A DNA stretch of 64,000 bases from positions 31,567 to 95,566 of the forward strand of contig JASANC010004953.1 of assembly GCA_030248135.1 (NCBI GenBank). Direction: 5' to 3'. Under the pieces are notes generated by a model, which did no database searches, was not told the origin of the DNA, and was given only the letters and a program-made list of their open reading frames with translations. Numbering within the stretch: position 1 is the first letter of the stretch; the number at the start of each line of letters is the position of its first letter. Shown in pieces: positions 11,301 to 26,300 of this stretch. The DNA is from Theristus sp. LFF4_11 (Eukaryota; Nematoda; Chromadorea; Monhysterida; Xyalidae). Made by a program: the position numbers and the translations under genes.

Positions 11301-14300
11301 AAACTTGTTTTTACCGATATTTTAAACGATAATGATAGATTTGATAATGATGACGATAATTTTGATGCTTTCCTTTTTATGAACACCGTATCCGTTATGC
11401 GAGGCGCGCAAATGATTGAATGGATGCCTTTGTTGTTTTCTTTTGTAATCGCACGCACTGATTGGTTGAAGAAACCGCTCAATAGATATCCGTTGAGAAC
11501 GCATGATGGAACTGATTGGTCATCCACTGCTCTCTGTAACCACTGAAACGTTAGCGTAATTTCTTTGCATTATTTCAAATCTGGAAATCCGCGAAATACT
11601 GCAGACTACGTCTGTTCAACTGGAATTCGCGGCGTGGCGCGTGGGACGACGGAGTACTGAAGGAGATCAAGAACCTGTACACGATCAATACGCTCGCGTG
11701 GAAAGCAGACGGCTCGAAAGTCGCTTGTGTACGTTGGTTTTTTGTTTGTTTTTTGTTTTTACCCTGCAGAAATTTTTTTAATTTTTTTTATTTAATCGTG
11801 CACCAGTTCTAGAAACCATGAGGTACCAAACTCCGGCGGAAACGGGTAATACTGCGCCGAGCCCAATTTACTCTCGGCTCTGGAGGGAGCACACCATTAG
11901 ATGTTATTGGTCACTTTAGTTTATCCATTATGTGTCTTATCCACAGCGGGGTTCGAGCGTTCCAACTACAGAGCAGTAGACAGAAGTCCTACACCTGCGC
12001 CACAAGCGCGACATTTGATAAATCAATCAGATGATTTCTGCATTATTTCGTAATCGAATTACACACGTTTTTTTTCAAGGGCACCCTTTGCGGCTCGGTC
12101 GAGATCTTCGACTGCAGTCTGAAACGGTCGGTGTTGAATCGAAAATTCGAGACCATCTATGTCAGCGCCAGTCATGTGAGTGCTTGATGTTTTTATACGG
12201 CTGTTTTCGAACCACCACACCAACAAAAATCGTTTTCTTGAAACAAAAATCGCTCATCAAGTGACTCGGCCCTATTTAGAGCACACTCGGATCACTTAGC
12301 CAATTTTGAATTCCCGCGTCATGCATGAAACTGTTTACCTATCTATGCGGGCAATGAGTCTTGGGACCCAAAGTAAAAGATCATATTGGTGGGAGTTTCA
12401 TTCAAGACTGTGCGCAACATTCCAAACCATCTTCATTCATACCAATCAATACTCACCTGAAATTTCAAGCAGGTTTCACTTAAAAAATTAGTGGTCTAAA
12501 AAATTTAAAAAAATCACAATTCTTCTTCATTTTGAGGTGATCGTGAAACATTTGGATGACGGGCGCAGCGCGGTGATTCGCTCGAATTACGGTTATGAAA
12601 TCGGTGAACTGAAAGTGCTCGGTCGGGATCGCTTCGTGATGGCGCAAACGGCCGAGACGTTGCTGTTGGCTGATATCGAAACGGGCACCTGCAGCGAAGT
12701 GCAGTGGCAGTTCAGCGGCAACGAGAAATTCTACTTTGACATTGAGAATGTGCGTGGCGGTTTTTTTTCTGAAATGTTGTGTGAATTGTTATGTTGAATT
12801 GAAATAGTAATTTTGAACATCTGCACTTGGTGTGACTGAATCACAGTTTCATTCAATGCGGATATTTTCCACTTAAACTACGAAGCCAGTAAGGAGCAGG
12901 TTTTTTCGAACTGTAATTTTTCAATTTTATACATAATTCGCTCAATGCGAAAATGAGTACACTACAGTAATCAGTTTGTTTGGTCGTTGGTTCTGCAAGA
13001 TTCAGCAAGATGCAAACCGATCAGAGCAGTGACTGTTTGGCTTTGTCTACTCATGGTGTCTTACACTTCTCTGGTATTTTGTCGTGCACTGCAGAATAAA
13101 AACTGACTGACTGACTGACAGTCAAACGAATGTCTTGAAATTGAACACGCTTTTTCGTGACATGTGGCCTCATATGATCTGTGTGGCATTGTCCAGGTTT
13201 TCATGGTGTTCAACGCCGGGGAGCTGTCACTGATCGAGTACGACTCCGACGTCGTCCTGGCGTCCGTACGCACGGAGCACATGAACCCGCATTTGATCAG
13301 GTTTGAAGCGGCATTCATGAAACAGTGTTTAGAGACCGCGTAGCTATGTTGTAACTTGGCTACGCGTCACTTAATACTGCTTCATGAATGGTCCTTTAGC
13401 AATTATTTGACTGTAGAAGTCAGAAGAGTGTTGATCATTACTTTTTTTAAATGTGAACACATTTTCGAATTTTTCTCACTTTTTGTTTTTAGCGTTCGAC
13501 TGAATGAACGCCGAAGCAATCCGATGGACACAGCCGACGTCAAACGAATGGCCTATTTGATCGACATGAAAACCATTCAGATCGGTCGGTTCTTCTCGGG
13601 GCCTGTCAGTGTCATCACTATTTCGTTTGCCATATGTCACCCTCGTGGCCTGGGTGGTAGCGCGTTAGACTGTTGTCTGCGCGTTCGGGGGATCGAGCCC
13701 CACCCGAAAGATGTATAGGCACTTATGACAGAGAAAACTCGATTGGCAGCCTACTCGATGATGTTCTGTACGCTTTTCTGGATCAGCCCAAATAAAAACA
13801 TCGCCTAAAATTACTGTCCGTTCGTTCGTCGTGCTTCCGTTTTCAAAAAGAAATTGGAAAGTTTTTATGTTTTTTTCAGTCGATCTCGTTTACAACAGGC
13901 CGATCACACAGGTTGACCACGACTATAAAATCGACTGGCTTGAGGTGAGTTTTCGTTGGAGTTTTTTCTGAGCATGAGCTTCACCATCAAATATCGAGAA
14001 AAGTGAACTTCTGACACATACCCAAACCCAAACCCAAGCCCAATTGAATCTCCGTCCACTGCAGCTAAACGAAACCGCGCGAAAGCTGCTGTTTCGTGAC
14101 AAACGATATCGACTCACCCTGTTCGACGTCGACAGTGAACAGAGCTCCATTCTGGTGCCGTATTGCTCGTTTGTTGAAGTCAGTTTCATCATAATTCCGA
14201 ATTCAAAGTTTCAAGGTGTAAATTGAAACTTTTCAAACGTGTGTTGTTTTCAGTGGGTTCTGGGCAGTGATGTGATTGTGGCGCAGAATCGCGACACCCT

Positions 14301-17300
14301 GTGTGTGTGGTACAACGCTGACGCAGCGGACCGAGTCACTACGTTTCCAATCAAGGTGTAGATTCTTTTTTGTCACTTTGTTATTGAGCCACTTGCTCAA
14401 AGGGTCAGTGTCATCGGTTAAATCTACCATCGATTGCGAGTCATTCATGACAAGTTTTTTAGTTTATCTATTTTTCATTTCTTTCTTCGAAACCGGAAGG
14501 TAAGAACTCCGGTGGCTTTTTCCTGGTAGCAATGGCAAGCCAAAGCTTTCGCCATGAATGGTGTAAACCCAGCATGAATGGCGCAGCATGTAAACCCCTC
14601 CCAGTACCTGTGAACTGCCCCCATCTCGAGTTTGGTGGTTTTCGGCCCCTATAATCAGCTGATTGGTTGGCGATCATGCTCATATGCGTGCTTTCTTTGC
14701 AAAACAGACTCTGCCCATAGCAATGTTGCACAAATAGCATGCCTAACGTGATAACAACCAATCAGCGGATTCCGTATAATTTCGATTTCCGACTGTAATT
14801 CATATTCCACTCCGTCGTCCAGGGCGACGTCATCGATCTCGTACGCGCCGACGGTCGCACGAACGTGGTCGTGCAGGAGGGTGCGCAGCAGGTCGCCTAC
14901 GAGCTCGACGAGGCGCTGATCGAGTTCGGCACGGCCATCGACGGCATGGACTACGCGAGGGCGGTCGCATACCTCGAGCAGCACGAGGACGTGCCGGAGG
15001 CGGAGACCATGTGGCGCCAGCTGGCGGAGGTCGCCATTGAACAGCAACAGTTGCACGTCGCCAAGAGGTACCGTGTTTGGGTCTCTCCGTCCGTACTACA
15101 CGATGGCGATACAGTTTTATCGGAGTTTCCTGCTTTTTGCAAAATTAAAAAAAATGGAATGGAATGGTGTGAGGAACTGACTTTTGTGCCGGTGTCATGC
15201 CATATTTTGACCGGGGGGTGAAAGGACAGTGCATTGGACTTTGGATAAACGCACGCAGTGTTGTTGCACAGTCATAAGACGCCTATGATGGCAGCGAAAC
15301 CCACGTTGTCTTGTCGGTAAACTGATCGTAGGGGGATCGAACCCGGTACCTTTTGGTTTGAAGCGGAGCTCTTTCCACTGCGCCACCACCGCAGCAACAT
15401 GTTACTGATATTTAGGGCCTATGCAGCACTGATCGATGTTGCGCGCGTGCGATATCTGGAAGAGACGATGGCTATTGCGGCGGAAGCGTCAACGAGAATT
15501 GTTGGGGTTTTCGCTTTTTTTCCTTTTTACTTTAAAATTCTGAAGAACATGAGTTATAGATTACATTGTAGTTTACTCAATACTTTTAAATTTACTTTAC
15601 TTAATTTACAGTCTAACTCTATAACATATCCAATTAGCTGATTGATTGGTTGGTGATCACGTGATGCATGCATTCTGCGCGAACCGAACTCCGCCTCCAC
15701 GTCAATCCATGCACCGAATGCATGCATCAACCAATCAGCCAATTGTATGCGTTATAGAGTTTAGACTGTAGTTTCAAAACTCTCTGGAATCGTTTTCTTC
15801 AGGGCGGCGACGGCACACAGTACTACAGGGTGCGTGCACGATTGGCCGTGATGGCGCGTGATTTCAACGAGGCGGAACGAATCTATCTTGAACAGGTCTG
15901 TTGTCTGTTCTGTGTTGCTTCGGGATGCACAAATGCGGCATTATGAACTTACTGTCACCGCTCGTGGCCTGGGTGGCAGCGTGTTAGACTCTTGTCTGTG
16001 CGCTCGGTGGATCGAGCACCCGCCTGAGGAGTGTATCGGCACTTAATGACAGAGAAAACTCGATGGGCGGCCTACTCGACGGCGTTCTGTACGCTGCTCT
16101 GGGTTAGCCCTATAGCTTAAACGCCTAAAATCACCGGTCCGTTAATTCATTCGTTCGTTCAACTTATGAGTTGCTTGATTGGTTTGTAGAAAATTTCTTT
16201 AGAACGCTCTTGATGAAGCGATTGAAATGTACCAGAGTCTACACAAATGGGACGAAGCCCTGGCGCTGGCTGAATCACGGGTGAGCAATTTTAGCTTTTA
16301 GTAAAGCAATCTTTTTGACTTCGTGTTTTTTTGTCCTTAAACAGATTTACTAGGAAGGTAAAGTTTTGCAAATCACGTAAACTGGCAAATATACAGGGTC
16401 ACGCGCAATTGGAAGACCTGAAACGGAAATACTACCGTCACCTCGCCGATACCGGTCAGGATGAACGCGCTGCGGAGGTGCGAGCATTTTGATTCATCAT
16501 TGTGCTAAAAAAAACAAAAAAAACTGAATAAGATCATTCCGGTTTCACAACGTCCAATGCAGATCAAAGAGAAGGAGGGCGACTACATGGCTGCGATTGA
16601 TCTGTATCTGAAAGCGAACCTACCGGTGCGTGCAGCGCGCGTGCTCACGCAGAATCGACTGGCGATTCAGAACACCGATTTGGTGCAGTCGATCGCGGTG
16701 ACCCTGATAAAGGCGGAGCTGTTTGTTCAGGTGAGGATTCCCGGGTTTCTGTGTTGAGTGGTCCTGACACGATTGTTGGGACTTTGCAAATTTTTCATTG
16801 GTTTCTGGCATGATTCCGTTTGCGCGCATTCGTAGCACAGACGTTTTTGTTGACACTTGAAATAAAGGGCTTTTGGAGGAATTATAGATTCAAAAACTGT
16901 ATGTGGCTGGTATCTGCAGTCGAACTCTAAATCAGCGTAGTCGTTGGTGATCACGTGCACGCATGCCTTTCTGTGCAGAAATTGCTGTGGGGGCGGAGTT
17001 TGGTCTGCACAGAAAGCATGCATCACGCGATCACCAACCAAATCAGTTGATTCCTACAATTGAGAGTTCGACTTTATAATGTTTTCTAATCGATATATTG
17101 AAAGCTGGTTTCACGATTATATTTGCCGGACTGACCAACGCAATAATTGGTCGGAATTTGTTGCAGTTCCTAAAAGATCGCCTTTTTCATACAGGCCGGT
17201 AACTTGTTCGAGAAAACGAGCGACTTCAAGCGTGCGTTGGAGTGCTATCGTAAGGGCAACGCATATGGTCAAGCTGTTGAGCTGGCGCGCAGCGCGTTCC

Positions 17301-20300
17301 CGGAGGAAGTGATCAATCTCGAGGAGCAGTGGGGCGACTCGCTGGTCGCACAGAAACAAGTGGAGGCCGCTATAAACCATTATATCGGTATGGGGCAGAT
17401 TTTATGCTTGGTTTTCAAGTTTATTCATATTGCAGCAATTTTTCTGGTTTTGCGATTTTGTACGTTTTGCAGAACTCCGAAAGTGAATTAGTTTTATAAT
17501 TGATGCTTGATAGGGGAAAATCGAATTGAAGAAACTGTTTACCGCGCCACCTTGTGATTGAATTTTTTACAATTATTTTCATACAGTCGACCTCCAAATT
17601 ATAGACAATCAGCTGATTTGTTGGTGATCATGTGTGATGCATCTCTGCCGGACATACTCCGCCTCGCACAGAAATGCCAGCATGTATCACGTGATCACCA
17701 ACCAATCAGCTGATTCCCTATAATTTAGAGTTCGACTGTACACGTTGCTAATTTTTTCTGGTTTAAAGAAGCGGGCAAAAGTCTGAAAGCGCTCGATGCC
17801 GCGGTACGCGCACGCCAGTGGGTGAAGGCGGCACAAATCGTCGAGGTCGTTGAGGAGACTGAAGATGCAAAAAAATATTTCGGCGCTATTGCGCAGCATT
17901 ACGCGTCTATTAACGAGCTTGAGGTATTGTCGAACTCTAAATTATAAGCAATCGGCTGTTTGGTTGGTGGGTGATCACGTGATGCATGCTTCCTGTGCAG
18001 TGGAGGCGGAGTCCGTCCTGCACAGAAAGCATGCATCACGTATGTACATACATATGATCATCAATCATCACCAGCCAATTATCAGCTGATTGCGTATAAT
18101 TTACGATTTCGACTGTCATAGTTTTTCATTGTTTTTTTTGGATGATCGGTTGGAGGTTTCAATAAACGGAAATCCGTTTCAGCGAGCGGAACGCTTCTAC
18201 ATCGAAGCCGGACAGCACCGCGATGCGCTGGAGATGTACAACAAGGCGGGGCGTTACCAAGACGCGTCACGGGTTCGTTTGTCAAATGCGTTTGACTTTT
18301 AAAAATTTGTTCTTTCTAATTCAAATTCAAGAAGGGACGCATTTGACGTTTTTACTTGTTCTTTTTCTAATTCTAATTTAACTAATCATAAATGTTTTGT
18401 CCAGCGGCTTTCTTCCCCCGGCGATAAACGAAAGACTCAAAACGACATACTTGTTTTGTCAATTCACTGGTTTATTCAACAGTTTCACAAATTCCACAGC
18501 GAAACATGTGAAAGCTAAAACAAACACCGCCACACCAGCCAACCAGCCGATTCTCTCGTTTATCACAACAGTACAAAGGGGCGTTCATGAAGCAGTATTT
18601 AGTGACCGCATAGGGCATAGCCACGGTTTAACACCTACTCATCACTAAATGCTGCTTCATGAATGCCACTTAACTCTCTCCACAACCTTCATTCATTCCT
18701 ACAATACAGCTCGCGAGCACCTATCTGCAAAACGAAGAGACCGTCGCGATGTATCTCGCTGAGGCGCAGCATCTCGAGGCGCATGGGAAATACCGCGAGG
18801 CGGAACAGCTGTACCGCATCGTGAACAAGCCGAACAAGGCGATCGCGATGTACAAGAACGCGAACATGCACGAGCCGATGATGCGACTCGTCAAGGAGTT
18901 CCATAGTGAACACGAAGCGGTCGGTTTTGAATTAGTAGAAATATACCCGTGCCTACGGCCCGGAATTTCACTTTTTTCCCGTGTGCGGTCGTTCCCGTTC
19001 ACTGTTTTTTTACTATGACTTATTTTTACAAACGTGTCCGACTGAAATGACGTCATGTGCCGCCAAACATGCGCTTGCCGTTCACAGCAAACCAGACTTT
19101 CCGTTTAGCCGATTCCTTCCCGTAAACAAATGGTGAATGTCGGATCAGTCACACCAAACTGACATTTTAGTGCCTGTACTTTGACAAACGGGCGTTTTTA
19201 AAGCAAATGACGTCATTTTAGTCCGGACACGTTTGAATAAATCCACAATATAATAAGAAAACAGATTGTTCATTGTGAAGCAGAAAAAAACTTTTTATCT
19301 CATTTGCTGTTCACATCCATCAGCAACTGCAAGCAAGCTTGAGCCGTTCACAGTTCAGCAGGCTGTTGTTAATTCCAGTTTATTGTGTTCAGCAACAGTC
19401 CCGACAGTCAGCATTGCTGCTGATCCTTTTCATCTTAGGAAACACATATTCATCTCGCGAAAGAGCTGGAAGAACAACAGCGGTATGCGGAGGCAGAACA
19501 GCATTATCTCCAGGCGAACGAATGGAAATCCGCCGCGAACATGTACCGCAATGCGGAAATGTGGGAAGACGCCTACAGGGTGGGTGAGCGGTTGCGACAA
19601 GATTTCTGGGGAAAAAATTTCAGCATCTAAAACTTCAAAAAACGACGACTGTTATTATCATTTTTTCGGTTTATTCTTATTTTTTCGGTTCTGCGACTCA
19701 TTGCGTTTGCACGCGTAGAATTGAAACTTTTTGTCAATCTTTATGTGGCGAGGCGATTCAAAATAGCCCAAGTAATCCGGACGTATTTAGGGGACTCAGA
19801 TAACTCTACCATTCTTGAATTCCCGCGTCATGCATGAAACTGTGCACCTACATGTATCTATGCGCTCATTGAGTCTCGAAACCAAAACAAAAAAATCACA
19901 GTTGATTGGTTCAACCAAAATTATAAAAAAACAGTTATTTTTTCAGATGGCGAAAACGCACGGCGGCAACACGGCGGCGACGCAGGTGGCGTTTGTTTGG
20001 GCGAAACACCTGGGCGGTGACTCGGCCGTGAAGCTGCTGCAGAAGCTGAACCTGCTCAAGGACTGCATCGAGTATTCGAGCGACAATGGGTTCGTGGAGA
20101 TGGAGGTGGAGAATTCAGATGGCAATCACGGTTGCTTTTATAGAGGTTTTCTGGGCGTTTTCAAAGATTTTTTTAAAGTCGATTGATTGCATGCCCTTGC
20201 AATCACCAACATTCAAAGTGTTGCGTCCCAGGATCATATTTCTCTTTCGCTTTTCGACCGTATAAACTCATTCGAATTCAAGTTTTTTTTCGTTCAGCGC

Positions 20301-23300
20301 ATTCGAATTCGCGTTCGAGCTGTGTCGTCTCGGCATGAAATCGGAGATGCCCATCGTTCACCTGAAATACGCGCTGCAACTGGAGGAGGAGGGACAGTAC
20401 GAACAGGCGGAGCAACAGTTTCTGCTCGCTGGAAAGCCGAAAGAGGCCGTTGGCATGTCAGTGTGCCGGATTTTGTCATTCGTTTTTTTTGATGATTTAT
20501 TCACTGTTTCGTAATACCGTATCATGTGGAATTCGCAGTGGTGTTGAGTGGGGCGAGACGTCTCGTCGAGTTAGCTTCTCGTCTCGTGGGATTTTTCCCC
20601 TGTCTCGTCTTTCGTTCGTGGCTACTGAATGGGATGCACGGGACTTGTTTTGTCTCATGATCTTTTTACGTGTCTTTTTTGTCACCCTCGTGGCCTGGTG
20701 GTAGTGCGTTAGACTGCAGTCTGTGCGCTCGGGGGATCGAGCCCCGCCGAGTGGTGTATAGGCACTTAATGACAGAAAAAACTCGATGGACGCTCTCTTG
20801 GCTAGCCCTGGCTAAAAACATCGCCTAAAAATCCTGTCTCGTGTCGTCTCATTACAACTATCAGTTTGGCACGGACTTACAACATCTCATCTCGTCTCAT
20901 GGGATTTCTGTGCCGGTCTTTTCTCGATCTTATTCCGGCAACCCTGCCTTGCGGTGGTAATCCTTGTACGTTAAGCGAATAATAACCAATCAAAAACTGT
21001 TTCACATGCAGGTACGTTCACACGCAAGACTGGGACAACGCGCAGCGATTGGCCGAGAAATACTGTCCGGAACAGGTGCCCGACGTCTACGTGGGCCAGG
21101 CAAGGGTCGCATTTGAACAGCACGACTACCAGAAGGCCGAATCGTATTTATTGCGAGCACAGAAACCGGAGATCATTGTGAAATCGTATAAGGTGATAAA
21201 TTATGATGAAATCTTCTGAAGTTCGCAGCAGATTCATTGATTATATTCAAATTACCAGAATAAGCTTGATCAATGCCGGATAGATAGATAAGACTTACAA
21301 TAATGCGTGTCCACACGTTTGAACTTTGCAACCAATTTTGCTGTTTCACGTTGTTCACACTTTGGAATTTGCAACCAACCTTACCTGTTGTTTCACTTTG
21401 CATTGTTTTCAATTGTGAGAGTCAGCGAATGTTTTTTTTTCTTTCAGGAACTGGGCATGTGGTCGGACGCACTGCGTGTCTGCAAGGAGTACATTCCAAC
21501 AATGCTGCCAAAGTTGCAAGAAGAGTTCGATCAGCAGCAGCTGCGATCAGGAGCCAAGTAAGACTTAGATCGGTGGAAAAAATAGTTACAGTCTAACTCT
21601 ATAACATATCAACTAGCTGATTGCTTGATGCATGCATTCTGTGGATGAATTGCTGCGTAGTTTGGTTCGCATAGAATCCATGCATCACGTGAATACCAAC
21701 CAATCAGCTAGTTGCGTATGCTATACAGTTTGACTGTACATAATAAAATAATTATTAATTGCTACATTGTAGTTCAGCTGACTGTTGATCAGTCTAATCT
21801 GATTCATTTGACTCAGTTTAGATCCGTCATGTTAGAGTAAATCTTTCTTTGGAAACTCTAGAGCTGCCTGGCTGTTTTTGTCTGCCTGCACCTAATCCGA
21901 CTCTGAAGATCATTATTCTTGAGAAAAAATGACCAATCAACTTCCGTGCAGAGGAGCGCAGTCGTACGTGGCGCAAGCAAAGGACTGGGAGATGCAGGGT
22001 GATTACGACAAAGCGGTCGCTTGCTATCTCAAGGTCAATCGGCCTTTAACCAACGACGACGCCTTGATGGAGCGATGTTGGACGAAGGTACAGCGGAAGG
22101 ACACACTTTCTGATTTCTCCTTGAACAGTGTTGAGCGCACAGTCGAACTCTAAATTATAGGGAATCAGCAGATTGGTTGGTGATCACGGTATATTCATGC
22201 TTTCTGTGCATGCATTGCTGTGGGGGCGGAGTTTGTTATCAGCGGATTCCCTATATTTAAGTTCGACTGTAAATCGAGTCGCGACTTTTTAGGCCGGCGA
22301 ACTGGCGGTGAAATTCATGCCAGAGGAGCCGGCAATTGAAGTCGTCCAACAGGCGGCTGAGCAACTACGAACGATCGGCCGATTTGCACAGGTGAAGCAC
22401 AGCACACGCAGTTTTTTCTCATTTCAGCTTAAAATGTTGCTTTTCCATTATTTTCGCAGTCATATCTCAAAATTATTTTCATGTATTATCTTTTATTTTG
22501 GTTCCTTTGGACTCAATGCGTTTGCAGACGTTGAAAGCAAACTAGTTTCAATCTTTACGTGGCAATTCAAAGTCGCCCAAGTGACCTCGGCCCTATTGTA
22601 TGGGACTTGGATCACCATACCAGTTTTGAATTCCCGCCTCATACATGAAACAGTTTACCCATATGCGCGCATTGAGTCTCCGGACACCAAAAATAAAAAA
22701 TCAAAATCAAAATGTTCCTAAAAAAATCGCAAATGTTTTCCAGGCAGCCGAGATGCTTCTGTCGATCGGCTTAACGCGCGAGGCAGTGGACACTTTCATC
22801 GAGGGCGCCGAATGGAACAAGGCGAAGAAAACGGCCATGGAGGTGCAGCCGGAGCTCGAGGCGTATGTGGATGATAAGTACAAGGTGTTCCTGAGGCAGC
22901 AAGGCAAAACTGACCAGGTCGAGTGGCATATACCGTATTACCCCCATTAAACCCCCCCCCCCACCATTAATCCCCCCCACCAATAAACCCCCACCCCCCG
23001 ACCAGTTTCCGAATAATTCCCACCCCCCACAAATAATCCCCCATGGGGGATTATTGGAGACCTGTTTGAAACACATACCCAGCGAATTCAGTGGCTGGTT
23101 GCAGTGAAAATGATGAAATTGTGCTACCAAAGGCCCCAAATGGGTGAGTTAATAGTAATTTCATTACAAAAGGCTGTTATAAAAGGAAATTTCTATGTAG
23201 AGTAGAAGTTTCTGCGACTTTCTTGCCTGCCATGCAATGTATTTTTGCCATTTTTCAACAAACCCCCACCCCTAGAATTTTTTGTAAATAACCCCCCCCC

Positions 23301-26300
23301 CCCCACCAATAATCCCCCCCCACCAATAAACCCCCACCCCTAAAAGTCGCTGACGTATTAATCCCCCATGGGGGTTTATTGGGGGTAATACGGTATCACT
23401 GTAAATTGCGTTTGTTAAAGGGGGATTTCGCACTTATAATTGAGAAAAAATAAGTGCCTTATTTAATCGGTCCAACTGTAAATGTACAGTATTTCTATCA
23501 AAATCTCACTGTTTGTCTACCCACACTAAACAAACGCACAGAAATCACAAAGCTAGAAAGAAGAAAATGTTCATTCCAATTTCTTTTTTTGAACCTGATG
23601 TTCAGGCAACCAATCAGCCTATTTTTTCAACCTATTTTTTCAAACGTGTCCCACTGAAATGACGTCATGTGCCGCAAAACATGCGCTTGCCGTTGACCGT
23701 TCACAGCAAATCAGACTTTCCGTTTAGCCGATTTCTTTTCGTAAACAAATGGTGAATGTCGAATCAGTCACACCAAACTGAAATTTTAGTGCCTGTATTT
23801 TGACAAACGGGCGTTTTTAAAGCAAATGACCTCATTTTAGTCCGGACGCGTTTGAATAAATCCACAATATCCGATTCGCTTTTCCAGTTGGCCGGAGTGG
23901 ATGCAGCGAGCGCGGTGGACGCTCTCGTCGAAAGTGGCCAGTGGGAGAAGGCGCTAGAAATGGCGAAGCAGAAGGTCAGTTGGGAGTGGTGGGGATGGGT
24001 CTAGTCGTTTTTGAATACATCCGTGCTTTCGTCCATTGAGATCAGTCCAAATTTAGAACCTCGACATGGATGAAAGATTTTAAAATTTCAAAATTTCAAT
24101 CGCAATTTATCAGAACCTTGACATAAGACGTAAAATTTAAAAATTTCAAAATTTCAATCGCACAGAGTCCGGCACTTCTGAGCAAATACACCGCCTTGTA
24201 CGCGTCGAAACTGAGCCAGGAGGATGACAAGCCACTGGAGGCGGTGCAGGTGTTCGAGCGCTATGGGGCAACCGCTAATCTTCAAGTTGGCAGCTTTTTG
24301 CATGCACTACTTTAACTTTTTTCATTATCTTCCAGTTCTGACAGCGTTTTTGCACTATTTTATCTAATTTTTTCATCATGAAACTTCGTTTTGAATTCAA
24401 CAGAAACACGAATTCCCTTTGCAGCATTTCAATCTGTACAAGCGACTCGTCGACCAAGTGCTGGCGCTACGAGACACGCGCACACCGCAGGCGCACAGCC
24501 TGTGGGCGAGTCTGCGGAATATGCTGCGCGATTTGGTGAATTCACTGAAATTGTATTTGTTATCATTAATTTTTTTGGGTTCTGCGTGTGCAGACGTAGA
24601 AGGGAAACTTGTTTCAGTCTTTATGTGGCAATCACCTAGTGAGTCGGGTCGGTCCTATTCAGCGGACGCGGATCACTTTGCCAATTTTGAATTCCCGCAT
24701 CATGCATGAAACTGTTTTACCACACGTAGTTTAGCTTTTCCACTTCATTCCAATGGGGAATCACACATTTCGCAATCTGACGGTTATAAAAGTCGGGAAC
24801 ATAATCAAAAAAGTAAAACCGCTCATCAGGTAACAAACATTCGCGCGTCAAAGGAGCAATTCGACGGTCGCTACCTTGAGATCTTCGAGCGGTACCTGAT
24901 GATCGCGCATTTGTACGCCGCGCGGGCCGCGTACTCCGCAGCGGCCGAACAGGACAAGACCGCGAAACTGTTGGCCACTCGTGTCAGCATCGCGCTGTTG
25001 CGTCACTGCGATTTGATACCGGCCGATAAGGCGTTTTATGAGGCCGGCATGGCTTGTAGAGTGAGTTTTGGTCTGGAGGGTGCATTCGGTGTTTCAATAA
25101 ATAAATGAAAACTGCAGTCTCTGGCGTAATGTTGTTCTTCATGGGCACTGATGTGAATCAAAAAAGTCACGCGTTTGCATGGTGTTGATTTGCTGCATGT
25201 TAAGGCCAGCCAATACACGCACGACGTTAATATCTGGGACGTCACGTCACGGCACGTCACGTACAATGTATGAATGCGCTTGTATGAACGAGCACGTGTT
25301 CTGAAGATAACGTGACGTGACGTGTTGGAGCGGTTTTTTGCTCTGTCAATGTGACATGACGTGCCGGAAAAATTTTACTGTGTGCATGAACTGGTCTTTT
25401 ACTGGCAGAGAATGTCACCAACCTCAGACGTTGTCAATCATCCGCTTTCACTAATCTGTAAAACGTGGATTGAACCTGCTGAGAACACAAAAATCAACAA
25501 ACAACCCCAAAAAGCCAACCCAGGATTTCGGCGACCGCTACGAGGGGATGGCGTTCGTATTCCTCAATCATTACCTCGACTTGGCCGAGGCGATCGAGGA
25601 CCAGAACCCGGACATCGTCGACAACTCGGAGTTTGAGCAGACTGACATCCCGACGGAGATTCCGTTGCCCGAGCAGTTGTACTTGTCGGTTGGTGTGTGT
25701 GGCGGGGTTTTGTCGCAAATGATGCGTCTTAGACCAGTACAGGTCCGTTTATACCTGACGTATGCGCATACGGCACGTCACGTCACGTCCCGTGTTATTG
25801 CCATCTACTGCTCATACCTGACGTACGTCGACGTACGTCTGCATACGTCTTGGCATAAACGGGCCTTAAATGGACAGAATGCTCAACGAAGTGAAGTAAG
25901 GAACTTTTGTGAAAGTTGTGAATAGATCGCTTTTGACTTGGAATGAGGAGGGATTCACCAGCGAGTCGACTCAGGCTAGACTCAGCTGAACCTTGACTTT
26001 TGTTGTTTGAAATTTTTGAAATCCTGATTTTTTGATTTTTTTTGTTATTGCGCTTGAACTTGACTTAACTTTGACTTGCTGTAAAATCCGTTCCTCCATT
26101 TTCAGCCCGACGACCACGAAGACGTCAAAGAGTGGGTGCTTGCGATAAGTGTCGATCAAAACATCGACCGTCGCCTTTTGACGGACGCCCGCGGCGTTTA
26201 TGAGGCGAGCCTGCTGAATCCGGGCGGAGCAATGGCAGCACCCTGTATTGTGTCGGGTATGCAACTGTGTGAATTAGTTTGGTTTTGGTTCCAGACTTTT

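Noticed and set aside
12736..12800. IFT172 exon 9 continuing to the stop at 12797
   Set aside because: Conservation stops at ENV and the next exon resumes with [10 protein letters not shown]; the GTGCGT donor at 12750 explains it.
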